Assembly: GCA_025449115.1 (NCBI GenBank)
Contig: JAHLKC010000099.1
Location: 83,454 to 147,453 of the forward strand
DNA: 64,000 nucleotides
Direction of reading: 5' to 3'
From: Chytridium lagenaria
Lineage: Eukaryota > Chytridiomycota > Chytridiomycetes > Chytridiales > Chytridiaceae
The notes under the pieces are model-generated. The model was not told the DNA's origin. It made no database searches and saw only the letters and a list, made by a program, of their open reading frames with translations. Both the position numbers and the translations under genes were made by a program. Positions 53,505-64,000 of this stretch are shown piece by piece. Positions within the stretch are counted from its first letter, which is position 1. Each line of letters opens with the position of its first letter.

Positions 53505-55339
53505 TTATCGATATCTGTCGCTTCTCCGAGATGATCTGGAGTTGTACCTACTAATTTTCATAGGTGAACTCCCGCGCTCTGAAGAGCTGTAATCAGTTCG
53601 AGATCTTGATCGGTCAGTTCCTCTAGATGACAAAGGCCTTGAGTAACCTCTAGAAGTACTTCGAGTCCTTCTTTGTTTTTCGGGAGAAAAGCTTGCTGAT
53701 TTTCTAATGCGTTCGGATCGGCGAGGCGGCGATGAGTCTTCCGAAAAGCGAGGTAATGGCCTTGACACACGTGATGAAGTACGGCTGTTATCAGGAATAG
53801 TTTGGTGTTCAACGGGGGCAATCCTGACCCTTGGACGTATCCCTTTTTAATTTATTATGGTTAGATTAATTTTTTTCCAGACTCGAACCGAATCAAATGT
53901 AATAAAACAATATTCAAATTAAGACGTACCGCTGCCACTTTCGAATGACGAATCCAGCTTTTCGGCAATATCAGTGAGCTTCTTGTCGAATTCGTCCAAT
54001 ATGTTTTTAAATGAAAGAAGCGATGCTTCGAAGCTGTCTTTCATTTCGTCCTGCGCTTTGTGTAAAAACGTGAAGTTGGATATCATGGTCCTCTGTATCG
54101 CATTGTTTTCGTGCATCATTAATTGAAGACTGTCATTCTGTGCAGCTGCGGTCTGTAGGTTTGAACCTCCGACGCCAACAATGTAGCAGTCATTTAATCT
54201 TTTCAGCTCGCTAATCCCAAAGCCTATTTAAACGTTAACAACCATCACCATTATAAAAAATTAAACAGATAAGAACTTCACGGTATGCGTTAATATACAG
54301 CATTGTGCCGCGCGGTTAAACATACTGCTGCAGTAAAATGCTGTATATTGCGGCATACTGTGGTTACCACAGTATGTCGCGGTATACCACGTACAACTGC
54401 TGTATGCGTTGATAGACTATGGCATACCACAGTTTCCGTTGGTAGATGTGTATAACGCAATAAATTTGCAGCCGTTTCTCACCTGGAACATGCTGCTGAA
54501 ATCCTGGTGACGTATAAGCCTTGGCTGCCATAGCCCCCGGGTAAGTAGCTAATAAGAGAATTCCAGCGTTGATTTTTCGACTCATGTTATCAGCCTAGAT
54601 ACAGGGGTAAGAATGTTTATGAAATGTTAAACTGCACTTACCGTTTGAACGAGATGCTCCCAATGCCGTCGAAAAAAGGAATTCGTCATTGATCTAGTTT
54701 GTGCAGGGCAGTTCACATTGGGAAATGCGTTTCTTCGGTTGTTGGACTGCTTCACACTTACTTAAACAAAAAGGGTGAGCTATTGTTTGCCATATTCAAG
54801 TTAATGTACCATCCTGTATAACTTGGCCACTTCTAATTTTGTATGCACCTTCAATGGGAAGAGGAAGAGGAACAGGAAGAGGAGGAGGAGGAGAAGCCGC
54901 CGGAAGAGAGTCTGAATGGGATCTGTTACGGCTTTGATTTGTATGTTGGTAGTTTGCTGATTGTTCACGTTGTCCTTATAAGTTCAGAGTTGTCAACAAT
55001 ATACCAGCATTGAACTCACTGTTTTCATTTGAAGTGTCTCCCCGTGCGGCGGTACTTCTATCAACCATTCGAACATATCTTCGTGAGAGTCTTTGACTAC
55101 GATTCGAGTCTTCATTCAACGCATCAACCTCCATCATCTCCTCAATCTGAGTTGGCTCATCATCATCGTCACTGTAAGTTGGCTCCTCAGGGCTTCCCGA
55201 GCCATCATAATCTATAGATTGTGTGTATAAAGATCAAAGTTAATAACGTTCAAAGGCTTATTATTCAATGTATTCTGTATTCACCATCATCATATGTGTT
55301 CTGCAGTTGTTGCCGTTGAACTTCACCGTTCTTATCCAT
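53505..55339 (-). CDS. Unidentified acidic / RS-rich multi-exon protein
   Basis: ATG 55339 opens MDKNGEVQRQQLQNTYDD. After an intron (about 55214-55281) comes an acidic stretch DGSGSPEEPTYSDDDDEPTQ with IEEMMEVDALNEDSNRSQRL. A Pro-rich stretch follows (SLPAASPPPPLPVPLPLPIE). Later exons give ISRKI-like NMSRKINAGILLLATYPGAM, a coiled-coil segment ISNFTFLHKAQDEMKDSFEA with FKNILDEFDKKLTDIAEKLD (53930-54070), and a Ser/Arg-rich tail ending SRYNSRSSRRSDRYR at 53505. The low-complexity ends suggest a nuclear or nucleic-acid-binding protein. No family is recognised. It could also belong to an unrecognised mobile element, since it sits between two Copia elements. Its introns (for example 54235-54480) are unusually long and carry the GTATACC-type motif. 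Confidence 0.5.
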
Positions 55340-55776
55340 ATTCTTTGAGTCCAAAAAAAATTTGTTGTCAATGCGTCAAGCATGTTAATACAACTGTTTA
55401 TTGTTAAATACCCTCTATGTCTTTGCATAGCATTTATAAACGTTCGGCTTGTTGGCCTTATATTGTTTAGCTGCATGGTGAATATGTACCAAAATAAACC
55501 GTATCTGTTGAAAAAAAGTAGAAAATCATGGTATACGCTTGTATGCTGTGGTTTACGTAGAGTTCAGTGGGTTGGCTGGTTAGGGAATAACTCACAGCAA
55601 ACATGCGAATTATGTTACATTAAAAGTATGCAATGGTATGCCATAATATTTAACGGTATGTAATGGTATGCAATTTATACGCTGATAGATGCTTGTGCTC
55701 AACGGATTTATTTGAAGTCCAACAGCAAATATCCGTATGACTGCTACAGTAACACTAAAGAAAATCGTTGCAAAAA

Positions 55777-58422
55777 ATGTATTGCCCATGTTGTGACGAA
55801 GAGGTGGAGTCCATCACAACAGCAAGGCATTTGGAGGACCACTTGCGCAGTACTAGCGCCAATGGGCATGCAATGCGTGGTCCTATCATTACCATGATGA
55901 TGAGACTGGATTCCTCGGCATCCGTATACCAGGGTCTGGCCTCGATACTTGGCGGTTCCCACGCCACCATTCAGCAACCTCAACGAAGTACAGCAACAGA
56001 AAAACGCGGTGCGAAGGGCCACTATCATTTGCAAACGGTCACAGCAACCCGAAAGTAAGTTAGCTATGATGTTAAATTCTTATTATGGTAAAAGTATATT
56101 AGGAGTCACAACGCGATTATATCGCCTGACTGAGGCGGAGAAGAAAGCCATGGATGTGCTACTCACGGAGAAAGTCAGGATTGCAGCATTGATGGACTCC
56201 CTCCCAAAGTTAGGGTTTGATCCCGCCGTTGCCGAAAGTTTACGTTTAAAGATTGCAAAGGTAGGATACACTCGAGTTCATGTATTGACGCTACTAGGCA
56301 AAAAATGCATACATCAGCGCCTTCCAGGACACCTGGTCCCCGGAAAGCCCTCGAGTTGCTGGTTATCTCATCGACGAAGATAACCATGTTATCATCGAAT
56401 GGGCCGACAAAGAATCGGAGGTCGTTGCTGTGGTATTTGAATTTGAATCATTTAAATGATAATCGTTATTAGCCTGATGAGCCACGCAAGCAAGAGCCCC
56501 TGCCACGTAAAAAGCCTGCCCCTTACGAAAAGGTTAGATTCACCGGCAAGCCTGCTGAGGAAGAGGAAAGTGACGTCGAGGAATCGACGTCACGGTATGA
56601 ACCGACCGTGGTATCCTACGTCAAAGGTATGTAAAGTATCTTATCGGACTTACAAGAATAGAGCACGAGATAGAGGTCGTCAAGCCAAAACAGGAACGGT
56701 CGGTTAAAGGTATTTTGAGCGTCGTTATGTCATGCGGAGTTGATTTCTAATTTCTTCTGTGTGTGATATTTAGCAGCGAAGGTTCCGCCTAAATTGAGCA
56801 TCGACGTGGCGAAAAGTAAGAAGGCTCATGTCGAAGAAGAGATGGAGATAACGGAGGAGCCGTTGCCGACCGCTGGAAAAGGTGAGTTTAACCGTACATA
56901 GTATACCACGGTATACCACGGTATTCCAAAACGTACTGCTGCTGTTAACCATACATCGCCAAGTACGCTCACAAGGTTTTTGTTAGGAAAAGGTTCGATA
57001 ACCTCGCCGTCATCAAAGGGAAAGGGTAAGTCTATGGAATATATATTCAAAGTTTTTTAAAAAACTGTGTATAGATGTGGTATTTGAACGTTGGACTAAC
57101 ATTAATTTTAGAAAAGGGTACTACGTCTACCTCGCCTAAGACTAAAAAGCCCGGTAAGTTTCAGCATTATGTCGGCATTTTCGAATTTACAAAAATGTTT
57201 ATTTAAAGCACCGGAGGAGGAAGAGGCCGCAAAACCGAGTAAGTTTAATTATTTTTAATTTACAATATTTATTATTTACAATTCTTTTGCTTACGCTAAT
57301 TGAATGCAGCTAAGTCGCCAACAACCCAATCGCCCAAGTCTCCAAAGCCGCCAAAACATCCTGTTACGTTGCGTAGGTTTAAAGTTCTATTGTATTTTCT
57401 TTTATCATCTACTTTAACATTTAAACACTTGTTACGGCTTGCGGCCGTATGCAATGTTATACTGTTATAATTAGACGTATACCTTTGTCTATACCCGCTT
57501 AAGGCCGTATACTTAGGGTAATTTTTTTTCTAAACCCTTTTTTATTGCAGCCAAGAACGTGTCTATCGCGTCTATCGCGTCGAAGGCAAGAAAAAGAGGT
57601 ATGAACATTAAATATAATATAAGGTTGTAAGTGTTAACGATTTTTTGAAAGAACGAGAGGTTGAACCACAACAAGGTAAACCTTCATTATATTATGAAAA
57701 CACCTTTCTTTTCCTTACTTGTAACGCTTACGCTTATTTGTCAGCTGGTCCCTCCTCTTCTACCAGACACGTAACGACAAGAAGAATGGCTGAAGCCGAG
57801 GGTGAAGGTAAGATATGTTTGTGGTATACCTTCACGAATCCATAAATTTTTCAATTTTTTTTTTTCGCAATTGTCAATAGAATCCGCCGAGGAACCACAT
57901 GCCGAAACCGAAGAGAGTCCCCGCGAAGCATCCGAAGAAACTCATCGATCGGAAGAAATCGCCCTTACTGAAGAGGCACCCGTGATAGGTGGAAAGCGGA
58001 AACATCGGGAGGAGCGTGAAGGTATGATGGATATGTACAATCATGATCATTATTAATATTTTTTTCTGCAGTAGAACCAAAACAGCCAAAGCTTTCTTCA
58101 AAAAGCACTGGCAAGAAGGTTAAAACCTTAGCGGTATATCCAGAATGTATGGTATTTGAATAACTTCGTACTTACATTTGCTTTAGTTGTCACGAAATCC
58201 TCGACAAAAGACGAACTTCTGTCATACGCTAGGGCCGTTAACCTCAAGTTCACAAAAGCTGATCACAAGGAAGATATCTTTGCTGCAAGTTACCTTTATT
58301 GTAAATTAGCTCTAATATATATCTTTTAGGGACTGTCGGATCTGTGGTTATCACTTCATCCAACGACACAATCGGTCACGAAAATCTATGCGAACAAGCT
58401 TGGCATTTCAGGTTCCGATTAG
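55777..58422 (+). CDS. Unidentified multi-exon protein with zinc-finger-like start and disordered K/E/S/P-rich body
   Basis: ATG 55777 gives MYCPCCDEEVESITTARHLE, followed by DHL, a CxxC-His-His arrangement like a C2H2 finger. A helical part follows (TRLYRLTEAEKKAMDVLLTE and LMDSLPKLGFDPAVAESLRL). After an intron comes NAYISAFQDTWSPESPRVAG with YLIDEDNHVIIEWADKESEV. Then a chain of tiny exons, some under 40 nt, encodes disordered segments such as VPPKLSIDVAKSKKAHVEEE, SPTTQSPKSPKPPKHP and EESPREASEETHRSEEIALT. The end has TKSSTKDELLSYARAVNLKF and SDLWLSLHPTTQSVTKIYAN, a helix pair reminiscent of SAP-type DNA-binding motifs. Stop 58420-58422. Several introns hold the GTATACC motif. It may be a chromatin protein; the function is unknown. 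Confidence 0.5.
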
Positions 58423-58927
58423 CTGCACCTTTCCTTCCTTTTTTCTATTTGCTGTAGTGGTATTGTATTATAGCTGGTGCTTGTATTTTATAGTGATGTC
58501 CTCTTTTCTATAAAGCTCTTGTATTTGCAGTGTATGCTTTGTATGTATAATACATATTGCTGATAAAGTCTGTCGGGATTTGAATCTTAATGAAAACCTG
58601 ATTTTGTTTACATTATAGGTGTGTACATTACTTTTCACTTAAATTTATTGGCTTCTTCTCCACATGTAATTTAACGCGTCCACTTGCCGACGCGCCAGAC
58701 GCGTAACGCGTCCACTTGCCGACGCGCCAGACGCGCGTACTATATACTATTCAAAAGCTGTCGAATTGTGGATCCTTTTGGAATGTGTATTTTTGTCTGG
58801 AGTGGACGCCACCACTTTGAAATCAACTTTTCAGTTAAATTTATAGCGAAACCGCATTCAAAAGGGCATATTGCAACAACGAAGCGCGCCAGCGACCTGA
58901 AACTATCACCATTGCGTTCCTTACTAG
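58423..58927. other. Intergenic region left of Copia element 2
   Basis: About 500 bp with no supported gene. It contains the 32-bp tandem repeat (58672-58735) and ends at the LTR border (TG at 58928). A short plus frame (58684-58932) is not supported. Confidence 0.4.
58672..58735. repeat. Two exact tandem copies of a 32-bp CpG-rich unit
   Basis: The unit TAACGCGTCCACTTGCCGAC plus GCGCCAGACGCG occurs at 58672-58703 and again at 58704-58735 without change. Each has ACGCGT and GCGCC words and can fold on itself (ACGCGTC... GACGCG). Confidence 0.85.
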
Positions 58928-59327
58928 TGTAGGGTTACGGGGCTCAATTGTAATTAAATTATAAATAGTAATAAAGGGAATTAAACTATAAAGAATCGTG
59001 ATGGAGTCTCCAGCGGTGACAGGGAGGTAATTACTACAAAACTTCCATATATTAATGTTAACTACTTTTCGCAATACATGTAGAGGGTGGGGATTTACAC
59101 CAGAACTCATGACCCGTAAATCCCTCCAATTACGTATCATAAACGAAACATAAAGAAATAAGGTTAAAGGGATTAACGCTTCCTCAAATGGAATGAGGAG
59201 CTCAATAAACTGATCAACTCAAAAACTTAAATAACGCGTAAACAAACAGGTTCGGGGGAAAAATAACTTAGACAAAATAACGAATGTGGGTGAGAAAAAC
59301 AAAATAGAAAGATGAATAAACCCAACA
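58928..59327 (-). repeat. 3' LTR of Copia element 2
   Basis: On the minus strand it begins TGTTGGGTTTATTC right after a purine tract (GCTGAGGGGGAGAA) and ends CCGTAACCCTACA, giving TG...CA ends and a length of 400 bp. The first 260 bp on the plus strand match 63744-64000 almost exactly. Differences are a handful of substitutions and short indels (for example near 58958-58975). Confidence 0.9.
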
Positions 59328-59358
59328 TTCTCCCCCTCAGCTTTCTAACCTTGCAGTT

Positions 59359-62300
59359 TTAATCAACCACTTTAACCATCCCAAACTTTGCTCGTAATTC
59401 TTCAAACTTCGTTCGAGGCAAAGCTTTCGTAAACAAGTCTGCAGGTTGCTCTTTTGTGTTCAGGTACTCCACGCGTATTTTCTTCGGGTTAACCCTATCT
59501 CGTATGACGTGGAACCTTCTATCCACGTGTCGCGAACTTTGTGATATTATCGGCGTGCTGGCGAGGGAATTTGCTGTCGTGTTATCGCCGTAAATCACCG
59601 GAGGGTCATTAAACGTATAACCCAACTCCCCCAGAAGTTGGCTAACCCATATCATATGTGACGATGCTTCACTAAGTGAAACATATTCAGCTTCTGCGGT
59701 AGACTGAGCCGTCGTTGCTTGTTTCTTCGTTCCCCACACCACAGCTCCCCCGTTTCAACGTGATCACAAAACCACTTGTTGACTTCATGTCGTCTGGATC
59801 CGTTCCCATGTCGGCGTCTGCATATCCCACCAATTCCAGTTTGTCCTTTCTAGTATACTGAATTCCCAATTGCTTCGTTTGCTGTAAGTATCCACAAGTT
59901 CGGTAAAGCGCATCCCAATGCGCTGGGGTAAGGGTTCTCTTGAAACCTAGCGCTCATTCCAAGCGCGAATGCTATATCAGGTCGAGTTCCAATCATCGCA
60001 TGCATTAAGGATCCAGTGTACTGTCGGTATCCTTGATTCTTCTCGTTCGTTTTCATTATCTCCCCTTCCATGTTCTTCAGGAGTTTCTTCACGGCGTCCA
60101 TTGGGTATAGTGTAAAAGAGTTTTCGGTAATTCCAGCTTTTGACCCATCGTTTCGATGTATCTCTGCTGGAACACCACAATCTTCCCTTTTACACGATCA
60201 TAGCGACATTGCCACCCCAGGACGTATCGAAAACTTGGAGCTCTTGTACCTCGGTAACGTCTCATGAATCGTTTTTCTGATCGATCTAATTCCTCCTTGC
60301 TCGTCGACGCTTCTATGATATCATCGACGTACACTCCCTTCAAGGTGAGATCCTTGCCGTTTCGCTTGTAATAAAGACATGGATCCGCCGCTGACCGAGT
60401 AAACTTCTCCTCGTCGACTTGGAACGTGTTCAAGTCGGTGTTGAAACACATTGGTGCTTGAACGAGTCCGTAGAGCTCTTCATGCACAGGCACACCCAGT
60501 CTTCTTCCCTTCAACGACGAATCCTTCAGGCTGTTCAATATAGATCTCATGATCTTCAACTTCCCATTCAAGAACGCGGTCTTGACGTCGTATTGTCGAA
60601 TCTCCATGTTTTCTTGACAAGCGACCGCAAGCATCACTCTCAACGTCGCTTGCTTGATACGGGTGCGAATTTCTCGTCATAGTCGATTCCTTGTTTCTGC
60701 GAGTAGCCTTTAGCAACAAATCTCGCTTTCGTTTATCGAGATTTCCCAACTCATCTCGCTTTGTTTTGTACACCCATCCTGATTTAATAATCTTTCTCCC
60801 TTTAGGTCGGGGAACCAACCTCCATGTTCCCATCTCAACTAAACTTTTCATTTCTTCCTCCATCGCTTTCCTCCACTCGTCCTTCTCCTTCCTACCCATC
60901 GCTTCCTGGTAGGTCTTTGGTTCGTCGTCATCTTCTAACGATGCCGTGTTTGCTGATGGTCTAACCGTCCAAAACTCTCCAGGCTTCTTCTTGTTCCGTG
61001 ATGACCTTCGAAGGGATGTTTCGTATGGCTCATCCAGGTCTTCACGGAAGTTTGGAACTCTTCTTCCACCAGATCGACGAACCGTAGGTGAGTGAGGTTC
61101 CTCTCTTTCTTCATCTTCATCGTCGTCGCGATCGGGTGTATGATAACTAACATTATCATCTTCGTCATCAGACTCTTCGTCGTTTATCGCCGTATCAAGT
61201 TCACTTCCACCAGAGCTTGACGAGTCTGTAGAGTAATCCGGTAAGTCTAGGTCGTTTTTCCATTCTTGAACCTCCCCTTCAAACTTTGATTCTCCCTTCT
61301 CTGCTTCCGCCGCCATTACTCCCTCGTTAAAAATCACTGACTTGCTTCTAACCAACTTATTCGTTTGTAGATCCCAAAGGCGATAGCCCAGCGGCTCATA
61401 CCCAACGAGAGCACACCGTCGTGCGTTAAAGTCTCCCTTCTTTCGTTGCTGCTTGGGTATCAAGACGAGTGCCAGGCAACCCCAACCACGAAGTCTCGAC
61501 AAGTCAGGTTTCACTCCAGCGAATCTCTCAAGCGGCGTTGCATCTTGTTCGTTCGTTCGGGTTGGTGATCGGTTAATGAGGTAAGCTGCAGCCATCACGG
61601 CTTCACCCCAAAAACGCGTTTCGAGTTTTGAAGAACTTAACATGCTTTTAGACCTCTCGTTCAAGGTCCTGTTCATCCGTTCGGCAACACCGTTCTGTTG
61701 CGGTGTGTAAGGCATGGTGAACGTAAGTCGAATCCCATGCTCTAAGCACCAATCCTTCATTAGTTTGTTGTTGAATTCGCCGCCGTTGTCTGCACGATTT
61801 CAATGAGCTTCCTTTTGATTTTCTTCTCGGCTTCTTCTTTAAAACTTTTGATGTACTTGAATGACTCATTCTTCTTCTTGCACAGGTAAACGGTAACGTA
61901 GTTTGTCGCGCTGTCGACGATGGTGAGGAAGTAACGTGCGCCGCCATTTGACGCGGTCTTCATAGGTCCAACGATCGACGTGGATTTTCTCGAGAGGTCC
62001 TTGGCTTTCAACTCGTCGGGTTTGTCAGGAAATGATGTCCTTGTCATTTTCCCATCAACACAACCCTCACACAGGTAAGTGTCTTCTTCATTCGTCATCT
62101 TGACCCCTTTCCTACCTTCATTAACTTCTTCACTCCCTTCTTTCCTAGATGACCCATCCGCAAGTGCCACTGGTGCGGTGTCAGACTTCTCGGCCTTTGC
62201 TGAGGCGGTGCTTGGCTTGAATTCGATGACTTGATCAAGGTAAATGAGATTCTCTTTGCTGCTGTAGGTGAACGTTGCAAGTGCTTGTGCTGACGGTTCT

Positions 62301-63626
62301 TTCTTTGGTTTAAGGTCGTATCCGTCGTCCTTCGGGAATATGTCAAGATCCTTCTTTCTCGCCATCCCAAGCGAGATCAGGTTCCGTCCGATGTTTGGTA
62401 CGTATAAGACGTTCTTGAGTATTAACGTTCCTGTTCTTTCACCGTTTCTAATCTTCACTTCACAGTCACCAACTCCACGGGATTCAAGATTGCTGTTGTT
62501 GTCGGCAGTGCTGATGTTGCACTGGATGGAGCGGTAGTTCGACAGGATGTTGCGCTGGAACGTCATGTGGTGAGTGGCTCCAGAGTCTAACATCCATCTG
62601 GTGTCTCTAGTCTGCGGACCGCCTTCCGAGCTCATGTTGACGGTAGGTACTGCTGCAACGAATACCACAGGATTTCCTCCGTTGTTGATGTTCTGATTGT
62701 TGTTTTGGTTTGCCAGGTTTGCATTAGGTCCTCGATTCCAACCACCTCGGCCTCGACCTCCTCTTCCGCGTCCTCCTCGACCACGGAAACCACCGCGACC
62801 TCTTCCTCGGTAAAAGCCTCTTCCTGCAGCCGCAGGTTGAGCTTGGGTTCGTTGTCTCTTTCATTTCTGTTGTCGTTATTTCTTCTCGCGCTCCAACAGT
62901 CTCTTGCTAAGTGGCCTTTCTTTCCGCAATTGTAGCATTCTCGGTCCTCGCCGCCGCGGTGTCTTTGTTGTTGATTATTGTAGCGTCCCGCAGCGTGAGC
63001 CTGAGCGCCTTCATTCTCTTCATTTTCTTTCTTTCTCTCTTTCATTTCGTTTCATGATCTAACAGCTTTCCAACGACATAGGCATAGTCAGCCTCGGCTT
63101 TGGGTTCGTTCTCGAGGAGATTGACTATGATGTCGTATGCTTCGGGAGGGTCGTCAAGAGGATGGAGATGTGTTGCGGGGTTGCCGTGTCTTCCCCCGCT
63201 GCCTTCAGTTGCTGAATGGTTGACGAGACCTCCGCGATGTAAGTCTTTAAGTCGTCTTCTTCTTTCATCTTCAAGTTCGTGAGTTTGCGTCTAATCGCGT
63301 TTCTGTTCGTCTGAGCCTTTCTTCATAGGTCTCGATTATTTTATCCCACGTGCCTTTGCCGTGGATTCATCCTGTATCAACGGTAGGATGATGTCGTGAA
63401 CTCTTGATTCGATTCTTGCTTTTGCTTTCATGTCCAGGTCTTCTTCTTCTAACCTAGTCTTCTTTTCGGCATTTGTAGGCGTGTCAACGACTGCATAGGG
63501 CGTCCAGCCCTTCTCGACGATCTTCCAAAGGCCTTTGCCTTTCAAGTACCCGATCATGCGGTACTTCCAGATGTGGAACTGTGTCCCATCAAACATCACC
63601 GGTTTGTCGTCGTTCTCTTTCGTCAT
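59359..63626 (-). pseudogene. Copia element 2 gag-pol with frame breaks
   Basis: Gag starts at ATG 63626 (FDGTQFHIWKYRMIGYLKGK). A one-base change near 63340 shifts the frame; the continuation WDKIIETYEERLRR is in another frame. The nucleocapsid zinc knuckle is CYNCGKKGHLARDC (62910-62950). Protease carries WMLDSGATHHMT (62580). Integrase has LCEGCVDGKMTRTSFP, IVDSATNYVTVYLC and QQNGVAERMNRTLNERSK. An acidic linker follows (DDEDEEREEPHSPTVRRSGG), then RT with YVDDIIEAST (60330) and, near the end, RNase H with AEAEYVSLSEASSHMIWVSQ (59690) and KEQPADLFTKALP. All domains of Copia gag-pol are recognisable; frames break near 63340, 61760, 60560-60700 and 59850-60090. Confidence 0.88.
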
Positions 63627-63743
63627 CTTCTCGTGTTGACAGCTTGCTTTCTTTCTTGGGATGAATGCTCTTTTCTCTTTTACTCTTCGGCCCTCAAATG
63701 GATCGATTCACTCCTCCTTCCAACCAGGTGAAGTGCTACCACT

Positions 63744-64000
63744 TGTAGGGGTTACGGGGCTCAATTGTAATTAAATTATAATTATAATAAAGGAATTAAA
63801 CTATAAAGAATCGTGATGGAGTCTCCAGCGGTGACAGGGAGGTAATTACTACGAAACTTCCATATATTAATGTTAACTACTTTTCGCAATACATGTAGAG
63901 GGTGGGGATTTACACCAGAACTCATGACCCGTAAATCCCTCCAATTACGTATCATAAATAAAACATAAAGTAATAAGGTTAAAGGGATTAACGCTTCCTC
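63744..64000 (-). repeat. 5' LTR of Copia element 2 (cut by the window end)
   Basis: Starts (plus strand) TGTAGGGGTTACGGGGCTCA and matches the LTR at 58928 up to the window end. It contains the same GGTGGGGATTTACACC segment. Confidence 0.9.

Larger units (their letters stand above)
58928..64000 (-). mobile_element. Ty1/Copia retrotransposon with two LTRs (element 2), running off the window
   Basis: Near-identical LTRs at 58928-59327 and from 63744 on flank a gag-pol region on the minus strand in Copia order. The window ends within the 5' LTR, so the outer border and target duplication cannot be checked. Just inside the 5' LTR is TGGTAGCA, a plausible start of a primer-binding site. The close LTR match implies a young insertion, yet the coding region shows several frame changes, some at base runs. 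Confidence 0.92.

Noticed and set aside
1..64000. CRISPR arrays, bacterial operons, ribosome-binding sites, tRNA or rRNA genes
   Set aside because: Spliceosomal introns and gene content are eukaryotic. No regularly spaced repeat-spacer array or structural RNA gene was seen by eye, though a tRNA scan was not possible.

Overview
The window is nuclear DNA of a eukaryote. Its genes are split by very short introns (about 27-65 nt). These start with GT, end with AG, and often have a CTAAC/CTAAT-like branch site close to the 3' splice site. The gene content points to a flagellated unicellular opisthokont, most likely a zoosporic, early-branching fungus or close relative. It carries ciliary genes (kinesin-9, N-DRC subunit 8/EFCAB2, IFT140, a vasohibin-type tubulin carboxypeptidase), a fungal-style LIM-RhoGAP, a WNK kinase, a homeobox gene and N-glycan genes (ALG14, ALG11). 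That placement is inference; no rRNA, tRNA or organelle marker is present to fix it.

Layout. 1-2.6 kb: edge of an unidentified gene, a short PIF/Harbinger-like element and a T45 tract. 2.6-14.6 kb is a packed gene block: APC2 (-), SNX3-like (-), Sds3-like (+), ALG14 (-), TOP1 (+), PHAF1/UPF0183 (-), vasohibin (+), VTA1 (+). 14.6-16.6 kb holds a direct duplication of about 550 bp, each copy encoding the same 55-residue secreted peptide. 16.7-21.7 kb: LIM-RhoGAP (+) and WNK kinase (+). 22-28.6 kb: an unidentified minus-strand locus, DRC8 (-) and KIF9 (-). 28.8-35.2 kb: a PWWP plus IBD/TFIIS-N protein (+) and IFT140 (+). 35.3-42.3 kb: a large helical-repeat protein (-), ALG11 (+), a mitochondrial carrier (-), DPY30 (+), a homeobox gene (-) and small unknown genes.

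42.4-64 kb is mobile-element territory. It holds a complete-ended hAT element with a perfect 8-bp target duplication, a Harbinger-like element split by a decayed Copia element, and a second Copia element with LTRs at both ends. Between the two Copia elements lie a divergent pair of unidentified genes (53.5-58.4 kb). Their introns and surroundings are peppered with a near-palindromic GTATACC-type motif.

Three divergent gene pairs have ATGs only 15-22 bp apart, so their promoters and 5' leaders must overlap neighbouring coding sequence. Several otherwise conserved genes (vasohibin, VTA1, LIM-RhoGAP, DRC8, ALG11) show single-base frame breaks, which I read mostly as assembly errors. Products act in cell-cycle ubiquitination (APC2), endosomal sorting (SNX3, VTA1), glycosylation (ALG11, ALG14), chromatin and transcription (TOP1, Sds3, PWWP-IBD, DPY30, homeobox) and flagellar biology. 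Gene ends are usually inferred from splice sites read by eye.
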